Below the pieces are notes generated by a model. It ran no database searches. It was not told the DNA's origin and saw only the letters and a list, made by a program, of their open reading frames with translations. From assembly GCA_038373865.1 (NCBI GenBank), contig JAXGGA010004468.1, positions 24,109 through 88,108 of the forward strand: DNA of 64,000 bases. Reading direction: 5' to 3'. Made by a program: the position numbers and the translations under genes. This stretch comes from Uloborus plumipes (Eukaryota; Arthropoda; Arachnida; Araneae; Uloboridae). Each line of letters opens with the position of its first letter. The first letter of the stretch is position 1. Of the stretch, positions 1-10,811 are shown piece by piece.

Positions 1-616
1 TTGTTATATAAGATGTTCCATATTACTGCTAAGCCAAACTGCTCTGATCACATCCTTATAATTTGTATTGCATTGATCTTTGGATAAGGCAAAGTATGAT
101 TAAAACAAACTGGTTTTAAAGGTCTCTTGGAGCTTGTTTTAAAGGAGGTTTCACTGCGTTTTATGGTTTGAAAGCAATCTATTGATGATAATTGGTTGTA
201 TAAATAAGAAATCTAGAAGTATAGAGTGGGAAAAGTTATATTATAATCATAGTAAAACTACATGTAGATCTGAAAATATTCGCTTGCTCCAATGTAAATA
301 AACAAAAACAGTAGCATTTGAAAGAAATGAGACATTCTTTTTTTCTCAACAATTTTTTTTTTTTCTGTAGTATTTGCTAGAGTATCTCTTAGCTTTGTAA
401 TTGGTTATCTTACTGTCGTGATAGCAATGATCATAAAATATCAAATAAGTACACGACTAAGTCTTTCAATTATTCTGAAAAATTACATGTATAAAGAACA
501 GAAATGAGAAAAGAGCTCATTATCACTTTCAATGACAATATGAAGATATGAAGATTTTGCTTTACTTCTCTTGTTAAAGTTGTATTGGTATTGATGGCAT
601 TCTTTTTATTTTACAG
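1..616. other. Upstream intron or flank of the DREP-like gene
   Basis: AT-rich sequence with no supportable exon. It ends in a polypyrimidine-like stretch and an acag acceptor at 613-616, directly before the first recognised DREP exon. The start codon and any 5' exon of that gene must lie further upstream, outside the window. Confidence 0.6.
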
Positions 617-710
617 GACTCAAGGCAGCGTCCATATAAAGTATGGAGCTGTGACAGACAAACAAGAAAAGCTGTCATGGCGTCAAATTTAAGAGAGTTA
701 AGAGAACGAG
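617..710 (+). CDS. DREP2-like CIDE-N protein, internal exon (first half of CIDE-N)
   Basis: Exon of 94 nt between acceptor acag (613-616) and donor GAG|gtgatt (711). It reads DSRQRPYKVWSCDRQTRK and continues to ...LRELRERG. This is the start of a CIDE-N (CAD) domain: the RPxKV...R..RKAV core seen in DFF40, DFF45, CIDE and the fly Drep proteins. The domain mediates homotypic and heterotypic assembly through charged faces. The exon ends after the first base of a codon, and that base plus the first two of the next exon gives Gly, so the splice keeps the frame. The protein start is not in the window. The family assignment is from motif recognition; the DREP2 subtype rests mainly on the C-terminal exon at 12914-13800. 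Confidence 0.82.
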
Positions 711-1956
711 GTGATTTGAGCCATTTTTAAAAAGTCGACTTGTGTCTTATGTTCTTACAAATATCACTATTTTTTAAAGTTAATTTTGAAAAAAAATTTT
801 TAAGTTATATTAAACTGTGTCCTTCAAAATTGTACGTGCTCCGAATTTCAAATTATACCCATTGGGGCAGAGCAACTTGCTTGTTTGTTATTCAAGTTAA
901 AAAATAAATGCATAGAAACAAATTTTATTCTTTAATTGCCATAAGAACAACCTTAAAAATGTATGGTTATGCAGTTTTAAAGATTATCTGGCTGTTGGAG
1001 TTCATTATTTTGAGTGCACTTTAATTTTGAAAGTTATTTTGAGCTCTTTCCAGCATCTCCATTAGTATGTTGGCAACAGCTGTAAGATTTTAATTGATTA
1101 CTACAAACCCCTCTTAACTTGGGATACCTTTTTACAAAAAGTTGTTGTAGGCGGCTACCATGGAGTACAATATTGAAATGAGCATGGAATTCTCATCGAG
1201 TACCGATGACGGAGTGACCATTTGAAAAACACATCAAATTGTACTATAAAAGTTAATTATGAGAGCGGGAAAATTGTTTAATTTCTCTGAGATTGAGGAG
1301 AAGTCATTTCATTGAGAGAATTTTGTCAGGAAAGCATGATTTTGGTTATCTTTTATAATTTTTTTTAAGAATTAGGTATCAAATAAGTACATCCTAAAGT
1401 ATTAATGTTACGGAAATTTCATTAAATTAGTTCAACATTAGGTATATGCATTTCTTATTAACTCTTCTAATAATCTGACATATATTCATATCTTTCGTCT
1501 TGTTTAGGTTGTTACTTACAGCTTGGCGTAATCCAGCCCATTGTGGCATATGTGCCATTAACCCATGGTGGTACCTTTAAAAAATTTTTTACTAACATTG
1601 AAATTCAAAGAGATGTAAAATATAACTGGTGAGTATTACAAGTCATTCAAGAACCCAAGATTACATTTGGAGACATTATTTTAGGTCTGCAAAAATATTA
1701 TATCAATTTAAACTTGTGTCAATCACTGTTCTAAGTAGGACTGGTATGACAAATTTTTAAGGTTGGAGTGAATCGGACGTAGAACAGCAAAGGGTTAACT
1801 GAACGATGTATAACTTTTTTATATGAAGCAAGGTAAAATTAAGATGTATTGGCTGTTATGAACATAATGAAATTTTTTAATCAATTACATCTATTATCGT
1901 TATATTTGTCTGAATATTTATGACATGTACTTACTCCTATAACCCTTGATGTGCAG
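711..1956 (+). other. DREP-like gene intron
   Basis: Intron of 1,246 nt with gt donor at 711-712 and ag acceptor at 1955-1956. A short segment near 1525-1640 between splice-like signals was inspected, but it gives no conserved CIDE-N residues and would break the domain. No repeat was recognised. Confidence 0.7.
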
Positions 1957-2127
1957 GATCTTCCCGACTTGGATTCCCATCCACTGATGCTCGCATCGTC
2001 CTGGAGAGCGATGGAACGGAAGTGGAAGATGACATCTACTTTCAGACCATTGACAGAGATACTATATTTCTTATCCTTTGTCCTGGAGAACGATGGCTCC
2101 CTCCCGGAGTCGAAGCCCTCAGAGCTG
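1957..2127 (+). CDS. DREP2-like CIDE-N protein, internal exon (second half of CIDE-N)
   Basis: Exon of 171 nt, acceptor gtgcag|ga and donor GCTG|gtaagg. It reads ...ARIVLESDGTEVEDD, then YFQTIDRDTIFLILCPGERW. This is the classic second half of CIDE-N: the VLE.DGT.V..E..F..L.D.T.F..L..GE.W signature that closes the ubiquitin-like fold. The conserved acidic residues that form the negative interaction face are present (ESDGTEVEDD and the DRD). The exon enters at phase 1 and leaves at phase 1, and the next exon restores an Ala codon. No frame damage was seen, so this looks like a functional gene. Confidence 0.88.
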
Positions 2128-2621
2128 GTAAGGACAGTTGATTTCATGATACTTTTCGGGTGGAGATGGTATTATCTGAATTGAATAGTTGCTATGTTCA
2201 TTATTTTCTGTTAATATTGGTCCATATTGAGGTATATGCTATTTTTCCATTCTTACACACAAGATTGCAAAAAAAATTATAATTTTCATTTAACCCTGAA
2301 ATTAGTCATTTTTTTTTTTTTTTAATTAGAAACGCTTCCCAAAAAGGTCATTTTTTTCTTTAGTAAAATGAGACAAACATTTAGTTAAAAATATTATTCA
2401 GTAGTTGCTATCGCAATGATACATATTAAATTTTCAGAATGGCTGAAAATACTATATTTAAAAATGTTTAATTGTTTGATTTCTTGAATATTAAAAGTCA
2501 AATTCATAGACTTTATATTGCTGTAAAAAAATGTTTTTTTATTCATTCATATTCTACACAAAAAGAAACGTTTATTTTATTTGATTATTTAATGATTAAG
2601 CAAATTTTTTATTGTTTAGAT

Positions 2622-3981
2622 CAAGAATCTGAGAGTGTCATGCCTGTGATTCATGACGTCTCAGATTTTTTCCAAAAAATTATCAAATGTTTATTATATT
2701 ATTGAAAGACCAACTTCAGAATGTTTTGTTCTAAAGTTAAGTTGTTTAGCTTTTATGGATCCCCAAAGTTGAAGGTGCGGCATCAAAAATTAAGCAGATT
2801 TTCAAGACATGGAAGTTGCTGTGAGCCAAAACTCGAAACAGGAACGGTTGAACTCCAATTTTCATTTTGCATATCGAATATAGAAGGTTGAAACTTTACA
2901 AAATGAATGTTAAATTTGTGGTAAGTTGTTGCCGTAAAGTCAGTGAAGGCCCTCAAAACTAGGCATTTTTGACGTTTTTTAGCGTTTTTGAGGTCCAAAA
3001 ATAGCTTGTACATTTCAGTTGGCACATCAAAAGTGGTATCGTTTGAAAGACCAGTGTAAGCACTTTAAAATAATGTATAAATACCAGAGGAAAGTTCCAC
3101 GTGCTTTTAGTTGCGTAAGGCCGAAATATGAAAAATGTCATATTTTACCGATATTCAAACGGTCATAACTTCCTCTGCCAACAACATATTGATTTTTTTT
3201 TTTTTTTTGCCAATGTCATACTCTATTCTTTGTCTTAACAGAACAGTTGAGCCCTTTGAGGCGAAATGTAAAAATTTTTTTTACAAAAAATGTATTTTTT
3301 CCTGTGCATTTTTTGTAAATTTTTTTTTTACATTTGGCCTCAAAGGACTCAAGTGTTCTATTAAGACAAAGAATAGAGTATGACATTGGCAAAAAAAAAT
3401 TTTAATATGTTGTTGGCAGAGGAAGTTATGACCGTTTGAATATCGGTAAAATATGACATTTTTCATATTTTGGCCTTACGCAACTTAAAGCACGATGAAC
3501 TTTCCTCTGTTATTTATACATTATTTTAAAGTGCTTACACTGGTCTTTCAAACGACACTACTTTTGTCGTGGCAACTGAAATGTACAAGTTTTTTTTAGA
3601 CCTCAAAAACACAAAACGTCAAAAATGCCTTGTTTTGAGGCCCATCACTGACCTTAGGCAACAACCGACCACAAATTTAGCATTCATTTTGTAAAGTTTC
3701 AACCTTCTATATTCCATATACAAAAAGAAAATTGGAGTTAAACAGTTCCTGGTGAGAGTTTTGGCTCACAGCAACTTCCATGTCTTGAAAATCCGCTTAA
3801 TTTTTGATGCCGCACCTTCACCTTTAGGGATCCATAAAAGCTAAACAACTCAACTTTAGAAGAAAACATTCTGGATTTGGTCTTTCAATAAGATAATAAA
3901 CATTTGGTAAATTTTCCGAAAAAATCTGAGAGGTCATGAATAACCTCATAATGCTAGGCATGTCAGTTTCTCAGATTCTTG
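2622..3981. repeat. Foldback repeat 1 (1.36-kb near-palindrome)
   Basis: Two arms of about 640-670 bp in inverted orientation around a short loop near 3291-3304. The outer ends read CAAGAATCTGAG (2622) and CTCAGATTCTTG (to 3981). Matching blocks include the segment around atggatccc (2757-2765) paired with gggatccat (3827-3835), and gaaagaccagtgtaagcac (3045-3063) paired with gtgcttacactggtctttc. The arms are imperfect, with substitutions and small indels, so this is an aged copy. No transposase was seen. It behaves like a foldback or long-TIR nonautonomous DNA transposon. Short ORFs inside simply mirror one another between arms and are not genes. Confidence 0.85.
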
Positions 3982-5112
3982 CTCTTAAAAAAAAATCTTT
4001 TAAAAATTATTCCTCTGTTCACTTTTTCTTCTTTTCTGTATTGGTCAAACCTCACTCATTTTCACTACAATCATTATCAGTATTGATAACTTTATTAGTT
4101 TTTAATCAACTGTATGAACTATCGCTACTTCTTTCACTTAAAAGATCTTACTGGACAAGAGATTTCACAACGGAAATTAGAATTTCTTTGCAGGCAAGTT
4201 GAACTCATTGTCTGATTGTAGAATATGATGCATATCCAGATCAACAAATGTCAGATTTAATTAACTCGTTGTCTCTGTTTAGTATTCATTCTCTTTTTTT
4301 TCTGTGCCACGGTTTGCTTTGTGATTGGAACTAAGTCAGATTTTTTTTTTCCCTCTGCAGAATAAGCCCAAAATTCTGCAGCATACTAGAAATTTTCGAA
4401 TTTTCAGTCACGATATTCAATGTCTCATTGTTTTTTTTTTTTTTTTTTTTTTTTTTGACATACTGACTGGGGCAGTGTATCAGTCAGTCCTCATATCGTA
4501 ATATTTTAAATAGCAAGATACTCTTTAAAAAAAAACAAGAAAAAAAACCTCTTTTGGATTAGTATTTATCGGAATGTGTGCAATCAAGTATGTATGGTTC
4601 CTGTGATTTCTTTTTAATGAGTTTTAATTGAGATACTTAGCTATTCAACATTCATATCTAGTGATTCCTTATGTTTTCTTAGAAACTGAAATTTTAATTG
4701 CTATAATTTTTTTCTTCAAAAATTTATAAGAAATGTCCATTTCAAACTTTAAGTTGATGACTAATTGGTAGTACCCTTAATGCTTTTTTTTAAATTCTTT
4801 TTCCTTCCTTTTGGATTCTAAAACAAATCCCAACCACATCCTAAGTAGATTCAAATAAATGTTCACAACTTGTATTTTTAAAGGATGGCAAAATAAAGAT
4901 TTAACTTATTGGGAAAGGAAATTGAATCAACTATTAAAAAATAAATGAATAAAAAACCTGTTATTTGTTGACTATCATTAATGTTTCAATGTAACATCTT
5001 TTTTACTTTCTTCTATATCTAATATATAGAAGGAAGTATTGGATTCGTGAAAATTTTCGAATGTCGAATTTTGACGGATTTGCACGTTTTGAGGTGCGCT
5101 GAGTCCATTTTG

Positions 5113-7922
5113 GAGTCATTCCACGTCAACTGGACCAATTTTTCAAATCGTCCCCACTCGACCATCTCCGATTTGGATTTGATTTTACAGAGGTGTAGAC
5201 ATGCCTATGAAACTAACCTGTGCAAATTTTTAGCTTTTAAGATCCAAATCTGGAGGAGCTAGGATCCCGCAAAAAATGTGGCCCAAAATGGCAGATGAAC
5301 TTCATGAAACAAATTGCAATGTTTAGGTCAAGGTTGCAGAAAATTTTATCACAGTGGAAGCCTAATTTTTTTTGGAGCTTAAAGTACTTTTCGTTGTCAA
5401 CACTCTCCAGTATATTCTTTGAGATTGCGCTTATTAGATTTTGTGTAGCATGTGCCTAAACTTGCGAAAAAACGCGGTGGGCAATTTTTTTCCTGGATTT
5501 CAGGGTGTCATAAATTTTTAACCAAAAAACTTCAAAGGTTTATACTTCGAAGTTTCATTGTCCAAATACTTGTTTTTAATGTTTTACAGCTACAGAGCTT
5601 AAATATTGTATTTGTAAAAGATATTGGCACCCTAAGTGTCGATGAAAACGCTTCTTTTGAAAAATCGCCTGTTTTCAACTCCCTATATCTCAGGTTTGTC
5701 ACCTAAGACCATTTTTTCTTTGGCACCACTAGAAAGAATAGATTTTTTCCTATCGAAATGAGTGTTTTTTTCGATGGTGTTCTTTCAAATAAGGATGAAA
5801 AAATTAGCTTGAAATACTATCTGTTATGAAGAATTGGCATAAATAGGTTAAGACTGCAGAAAATTTTATCACAATGGGGGCCTAATATTTTTGGAATTTA
5901 AAGTACTTTTAGTTGTCAATACTCTCCAGTATTTTTTGTGAGATCGAGCTTATTAAATTTTGTGTAGCACGCATGTCAACTTACGAAAAAACGCGGTGGG
6001 CAATCTTTTTCCTGGATTCATAAATTTTTAACCAAACAAATTCAAAGGTTCATATTTCGTAGTTCTATTGTCCAAATACTTGTTTTTAATGTTTTACAGC
6101 TGCAGAGCTTAAATATTGTATTTGTAAAAGATATTGGCACCCTAAGTGTCTATCAAAATCATTTTAATGGAAAATCGGCTGTTTTCAACTCACTGTATCT
6201 CAAGTTTGTCACCTTCAACCGTTTTTTCGTTGGCACCATTAGAAAGAACAGATTTTTACCTATCGAAATGAGTTATTTTTCGATGGTGTTCTTTCGAATA
6301 AGGAGGAAAAAAAAAGCTGGAAGTTTTGTCAGTTGTGAAGAATTGGCAAAATTAGGCTAAGACTGCAGAATATTTTATTATAATAGAAGTTCGAATTTTT
6401 AACAACTTAAAGTAAATTTAGTTGTTAATAGATTCTAATAATTATGTGATTTCCAGCTCATTAGCTTTTGTGTAGCATACATGAAAATTATTGGCAATTC
6501 CTGTTTGAAAAATAGCTTGATTTCAATGAACTGTAACTCAGGTTTGTCCACCTTCCATCATCTTTTCGTTAGTACTACTATAAATAACAGATTTTTTCTT
6601 ATCAGAGTATTTATATAAACAACTAAATGCACTTTAAGTTGTTAAAAATTCGAACTTTTGGTATAATAAAATTTCTGAAGTCTTAGCCTAATTATGCCAA
6701 TTCTTCATAATTGACAATACTTCGAGCTATTTTTTTCTTCCTTATTCGAAAGAACACCATCGGAAAAAAAACTCATTTCAATAGGAAAAAATCTGTTCTT
6801 TCTAATGGTGCCAACAAAAAAACAGTGGAAGGTGACAAACTTGAGATACAGTGAGTTGAAAACAGGCGATTTTTCATTAAAATGATTTTGATAGACACTT
6901 TTGACAACAATATCTCTTACAAAATCAATATTTAAGCTCTGCAGCTGTAAAATATTAAAACCAAGTATTTGGACAATAGAACTACGAAACATGAACCTTT
7001 GAATTTGTTTGGTTAAAAATTTATGAATCCAGGAAAAAGATTGCCTAACGCGTTTTTTTTGCAAGTTAACATGCGTGGTACACAAAACTTAATTAGCTCA
7101 ATCTCACAAAAAATACTGGAGAGTATTGACCACTAAAAGTACTTTAAACTCCAAAAATATTAGGCCCTCAGTGTGATAAAATTTTCTGCAGTCTTAACCT
7201 AATTATGCCAATTCTTCATAACAGACAGTATATCAAGCTAATTTTTTCATCCTTATTCGAAAGAACACCATCGAAAAAAAAACTCATTTCGATAGGAAAA
7301 AATCTGTTCTTTCTAATTATGCCAAAGAAAAAATGGTCTTAGGTGACAAACCTGAGATATAGTGAGTTGAAAACAGGCGATTTTTCAAAAGAAGCGTTTT
7401 CATCGACACTTAGGGTGCCAACATCTTTTACAAATACAATATTTAAGCTCTGTAGCTGTAAAACATTAAAAACAAGTATTTGGACAATAAAACTACGAAG
7501 TATAAACCTTTGAAGTTTTTTGGTTAAAAATTTATGACAACCTGAAATCCAGGAAAAAAATTGCCCACCGCGTTTTTTCGCAAGTTTAGGCACGTGCTAC
7601 ACAAAATCTAATAAGCGCAATCTCAAAGAATATACTGGAGAGTGTTGACAACTAAAAGTACTTTAAGCTCCAAAAAAATTAGGCTTCCACTGTGATAAAA
7701 TTTTCTGCAACCTTAACCTAAACATTGCAACTTGTTTCAAGAAGTTCATCCGCCATTTTGGGCCACATTTTTTGCGGGATCCTAGCTCCTCCAGATTTGG
7801 ATCTTGAAAGCTAAAAATTTGCACAGGTTAGTTTCATAGGCATGTCTATACCTCTGTAAAATTTGATCCAAATCGGAGATGGTCGGGTGGGGACCACTAG
7901 TCCACTTGACATGGAATGACTC
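5113..7922. mobile_element. Foldback element 2 (2.81-kb palindromic insertion)
   Basis: Large inverted repeat beginning gagtcattccac and ending gtggaatgactc-like (catggaatgactc). It is flanked by a 4-bp duplication TTTG at 5109-5112 and 7923-7926. The uninterrupted family copy near 59698-59703 shows the unoccupied site. Each arm is about 1.3 kb and is itself built of tandem units of 510-520 bp: gcagaaaattttatcac-type landmarks lie at 5335, 5854 and 6364, mirrored in the right arm. The spacer is roughly 6440-6610. No transposase is present. The repeated 84-residue reading frames at 5452-5706 (+) and 7339-7593 (-) are the same repeat unit read in opposite arms. Confidence 0.85.
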
Positions 7923-7948
7923 TTTGATCATTTTTGGAAAATGTCTGT

Positions 7949-7991
7949 CTGTGTCTGTCTGTGTGTGTGTGTGTGTGTCTGTATGTGTGTG
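7949..7991 (+). repeat. TG/TCTG microsatellite
   Basis: tctgtctgtgtctgtctg followed by a (gt)n run, inside Helitron-like copy A. The other copy carries a similar GT run at 59720-59770, so the microsatellite belongs to the element. Confidence 0.8.
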
Positions 7992-8191
7992 ACCTGTTTT
8001 TGTGGCCACGCTAGAGCAAAAACTACTGCATGAAATCAAACAAAAATTTTTGCACATATGTACCACCATGTGAACTGGTGCACCTGACTTTTTTTAGCGA
8101 ATTCCTCCAAGGGGGGTGGAGCAATCGCACGTTTTCTGCGCGTGGGTGATTGCTATATCTCAGGAAGTAACCGACGGGATCAAACAACAAT

Positions 8192-10811
8192 AGGGAACAT
8201 GCACTATGTCACAAAATATGATTAAATTACTGTTATTTCATAGAATCGATGATGCTGATGCTGAAAATCAACATTAAAATTCAAAAAAATCATTCACTTG
8301 AGCGTGAGAAGCAATTAAAAAGGGAGATTTTTGTAAACAATGTCACGTGACGAAAAACGCTCAGTCATTGGTCCACGTCACAGAATACGATTCTCCCAGT
8401 ATTGCTGCCTTTGATAAGACAGTCAATGCGTTTTTAACACGCTGTTTTGTATTATCGTTATATTCGGGGCACGGATGGTAGTTCATTTTTTGGCATTTTC
8501 TTCGTCTTAGTTCATTATACAAAGAGTTTTACAGCTCTTTAAACGTTGAAAAGTGTTTTTTTAACTTTTCAGGGCAATATTTAAAGTTTTAGCTCATTTA
8601 TGAAGTTTGAGCCAATTTTTAAGCAGCTGTGTCTTCTTATCAGTTTAGTGGTTTAGTGGTTTATAGTCATTGTTCACTTTAAAAGGGAAATGGGGGGGGA
8701 GGGGGGTAAACGGAAGGTAGTCTGCTTCACAAAAGAAAAGGAGCGTAGTAAAGCTGGTAGATCAAGAACAGAACAGGTTTGCGTTCTTTGACTACATTCC
8801 AATCCTTTCCTCATTCTTTCAATCATTTTCTTGGAATTAGATTTCTGGAGAGTTCTGATCACTGAAAAACACCAACATTTTTCAGATCGGAAACCTAAAA
8901 AAGTACGTGCCTTAATTCTCAGTAAAAATGTCCAAGTATTTACCACTGAAATATTTAAAATGTTTTCAACTTTAGCAGCATTTTTCGGGGGGTTTTGTTG
9001 CGAATTTTCGAAGCATGTTTAGTTTTATTCAGTCATCTAACTTCTGAAATGTAGTTATAATTAATGATTGATGGTTTTTTTTTTCTATATCTTCATATTT
9101 ATTATTATTTTTTTTAAAGAATAAAATGACTTTTCATTTAAAATGATGGAAGAAAAATTTATCAAAAGGCAGTCCGATAATATTTCAAAGTTGGCTTGCT
9201 GTACGCTGTATCCATTTTCAGAAAAACACCCCGATTTCATATCGTGAATAGAAATGAAAAGAATTTGAGCAGTAAAATGAGTCAAAAGCTTTTATTTTCG
9301 CAAAAACAGGAGTGTTTAAACCGATAAATAATTGAGAAACAAAAAACAGTTTTAAAATATTTTTAAAGGGGCTGAATGTGGGGTTTCCTGGGGGGGGGGA
9401 CACCCTTCAGGGCGTGACACCCAAAATGTGTTAAAGAGTTTATGAAGCTTCATAAAATTTAAAAATTTTCTTTCTTAAAAATTTCATTAAAATTTATTTT
9501 ATATAGAATTTATGAAACGCAGAGCATCGATACCGTTAGGGGGGGGCACCAAGTAACACCCATGCGTTGTTTGAATGAAACCAACCAAAAATGTATCTCA
9601 CAACTTAGGAAAAATGTACATGTTGAATTTCTTGAAAAATATCCCCATTGTTTTCAATTATATAGAATTCATCCAACGCAGGATCATTATTATTGATGAA
9701 AAGGGGGTTACACAGGGTGACATTCAAAGCGTATCCAAGAGTGTGTGAAAAAAAAAATCTTTCTTTAAAAATGTCCCCGCTATTTGAAATTTTATTTAAT
9801 TTATCGAATAGAGGAAATAGGAGTGTTGCACCCGTGTGTTATTTAATTGTTTTGAAGAGTTAATACCAGCTTCGATTGAGTTAAACCAAATAGCAATCGC
9901 GATTGCTCAAAAAAAAAAAAAAAAGAAAAAAACTCTTAAATTTTTGATGAATTGTTAAAACGTAGATTTTTTTTATTATTATTTGTTCATTTATTCAGAT
10001 TATTTTCTACAGAGTAACAAATAAAAAAAAAATCTATAAATAGAAGTTTAGATTTATAAATAACATTTTAAAAAGTCATATCAAAATTAAAATGTGCTTT
10101 AAATAAAACATTTTATAAATAAATTTCTGATGAAATAAATAACAAACAATCCTCAAGAACATCCGAATTGCATTGCATTTTGAAACACATTTTGATATTC
10201 TTGTAAAAACACGCGCTATGCAAAAATCAAGTTCTTATATCTCGGAAAAATGTATTTGCTATCAATATTTGTCGTTGAATAACAAAAATTGTATTCTTCT
10301 TTTCCACCCCCCCCCCCCCCAGTTAACATGACTGACATGTGTCTCAAAGAATCTAAGCCCATGTTTTTACAAGCTAAATGTTCTTCATATGAGTATTCTT
10401 TTATAGCTAAAAAAACATAAAATTAAAAAAAAATAAATAAATAAACCGTGAAGATTTGCGACTTGTAAAGGCTTAATAACTTGGCAGTATGTAAAACCTG
10501 TGCTTTAAAACTAGTATTTGGAATACATTGATTCCGTGATCCATCTTCTCAATATCTGCCAGTGTGAAGTTCCGCATTGTACAGCAGAGCAAACGCTAGC
10601 AGAAGGAACGCAGGGAGAAAAGTAGTATTCTGTGACGTCACAAACTCATGAAGCGGCTACTTCCGTTTTCCAGGAGGCGTGGCCTAATCGCTTTAAAAAC
10701 TCGTTTTAAATATGTTTAAACTGGCTTAATGGAGGTGTTATTGGTATGTTTCTGCACAGTTTTTCATTGTCTTTCATTTGCAAGTGAGTTTGAAAATCAT
10801 GCATCTTCCCC
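8192..10811. mobile_element. 2.62-kb insertion inside Helitron-like copy A
   Basis: Compared with the uninterrupted copy, alignment stops at caaacaacaat (to 8191) and resumes at attggtacataggtag (10812). The inserted ends are AGGGAACATGCAC and ...ATGCATCTTCCCC, which are imperfect inverted repeats (about 10 of 13 match). A possible target duplication is AT or AAT. No transposase reading frame was recognised. Poly(G), poly(A) and poly(C) tracts lie inside. The boundaries are well supported by comparison; the class is unknown. Confidence 0.55.
9370..9860. repeat. Degenerate tandem array, about 150-bp period
   Basis: Three diverged units share tatagaatt(t/c)at...aacgcag, then a G-rich block (gggggggcacc, aagggggttacacagggtgac), then a cacccatgcgt-like block. 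Starts are near 9502, 9660 and 9795. It lies within the insertion at 8192-10811. No coding potential. Confidence 0.5.

Noticed and set aside
1507..1640. Possible extra DREP exon between 710 and 1957
   Set aside because: Exons 617-710 and 1957-2127 already join in phase through the CIDE-N domain; inserting this would disrupt it.
5452..7593. Two near-identical 84-residue frames on opposite strands (5452-5706 and 7339-7593) and a related 126-residue frame (6705-7085)
   Set aside because: They are the same repeat unit in the two arms of the foldback element, with no protein family features; the match comes from the inverted repeat.
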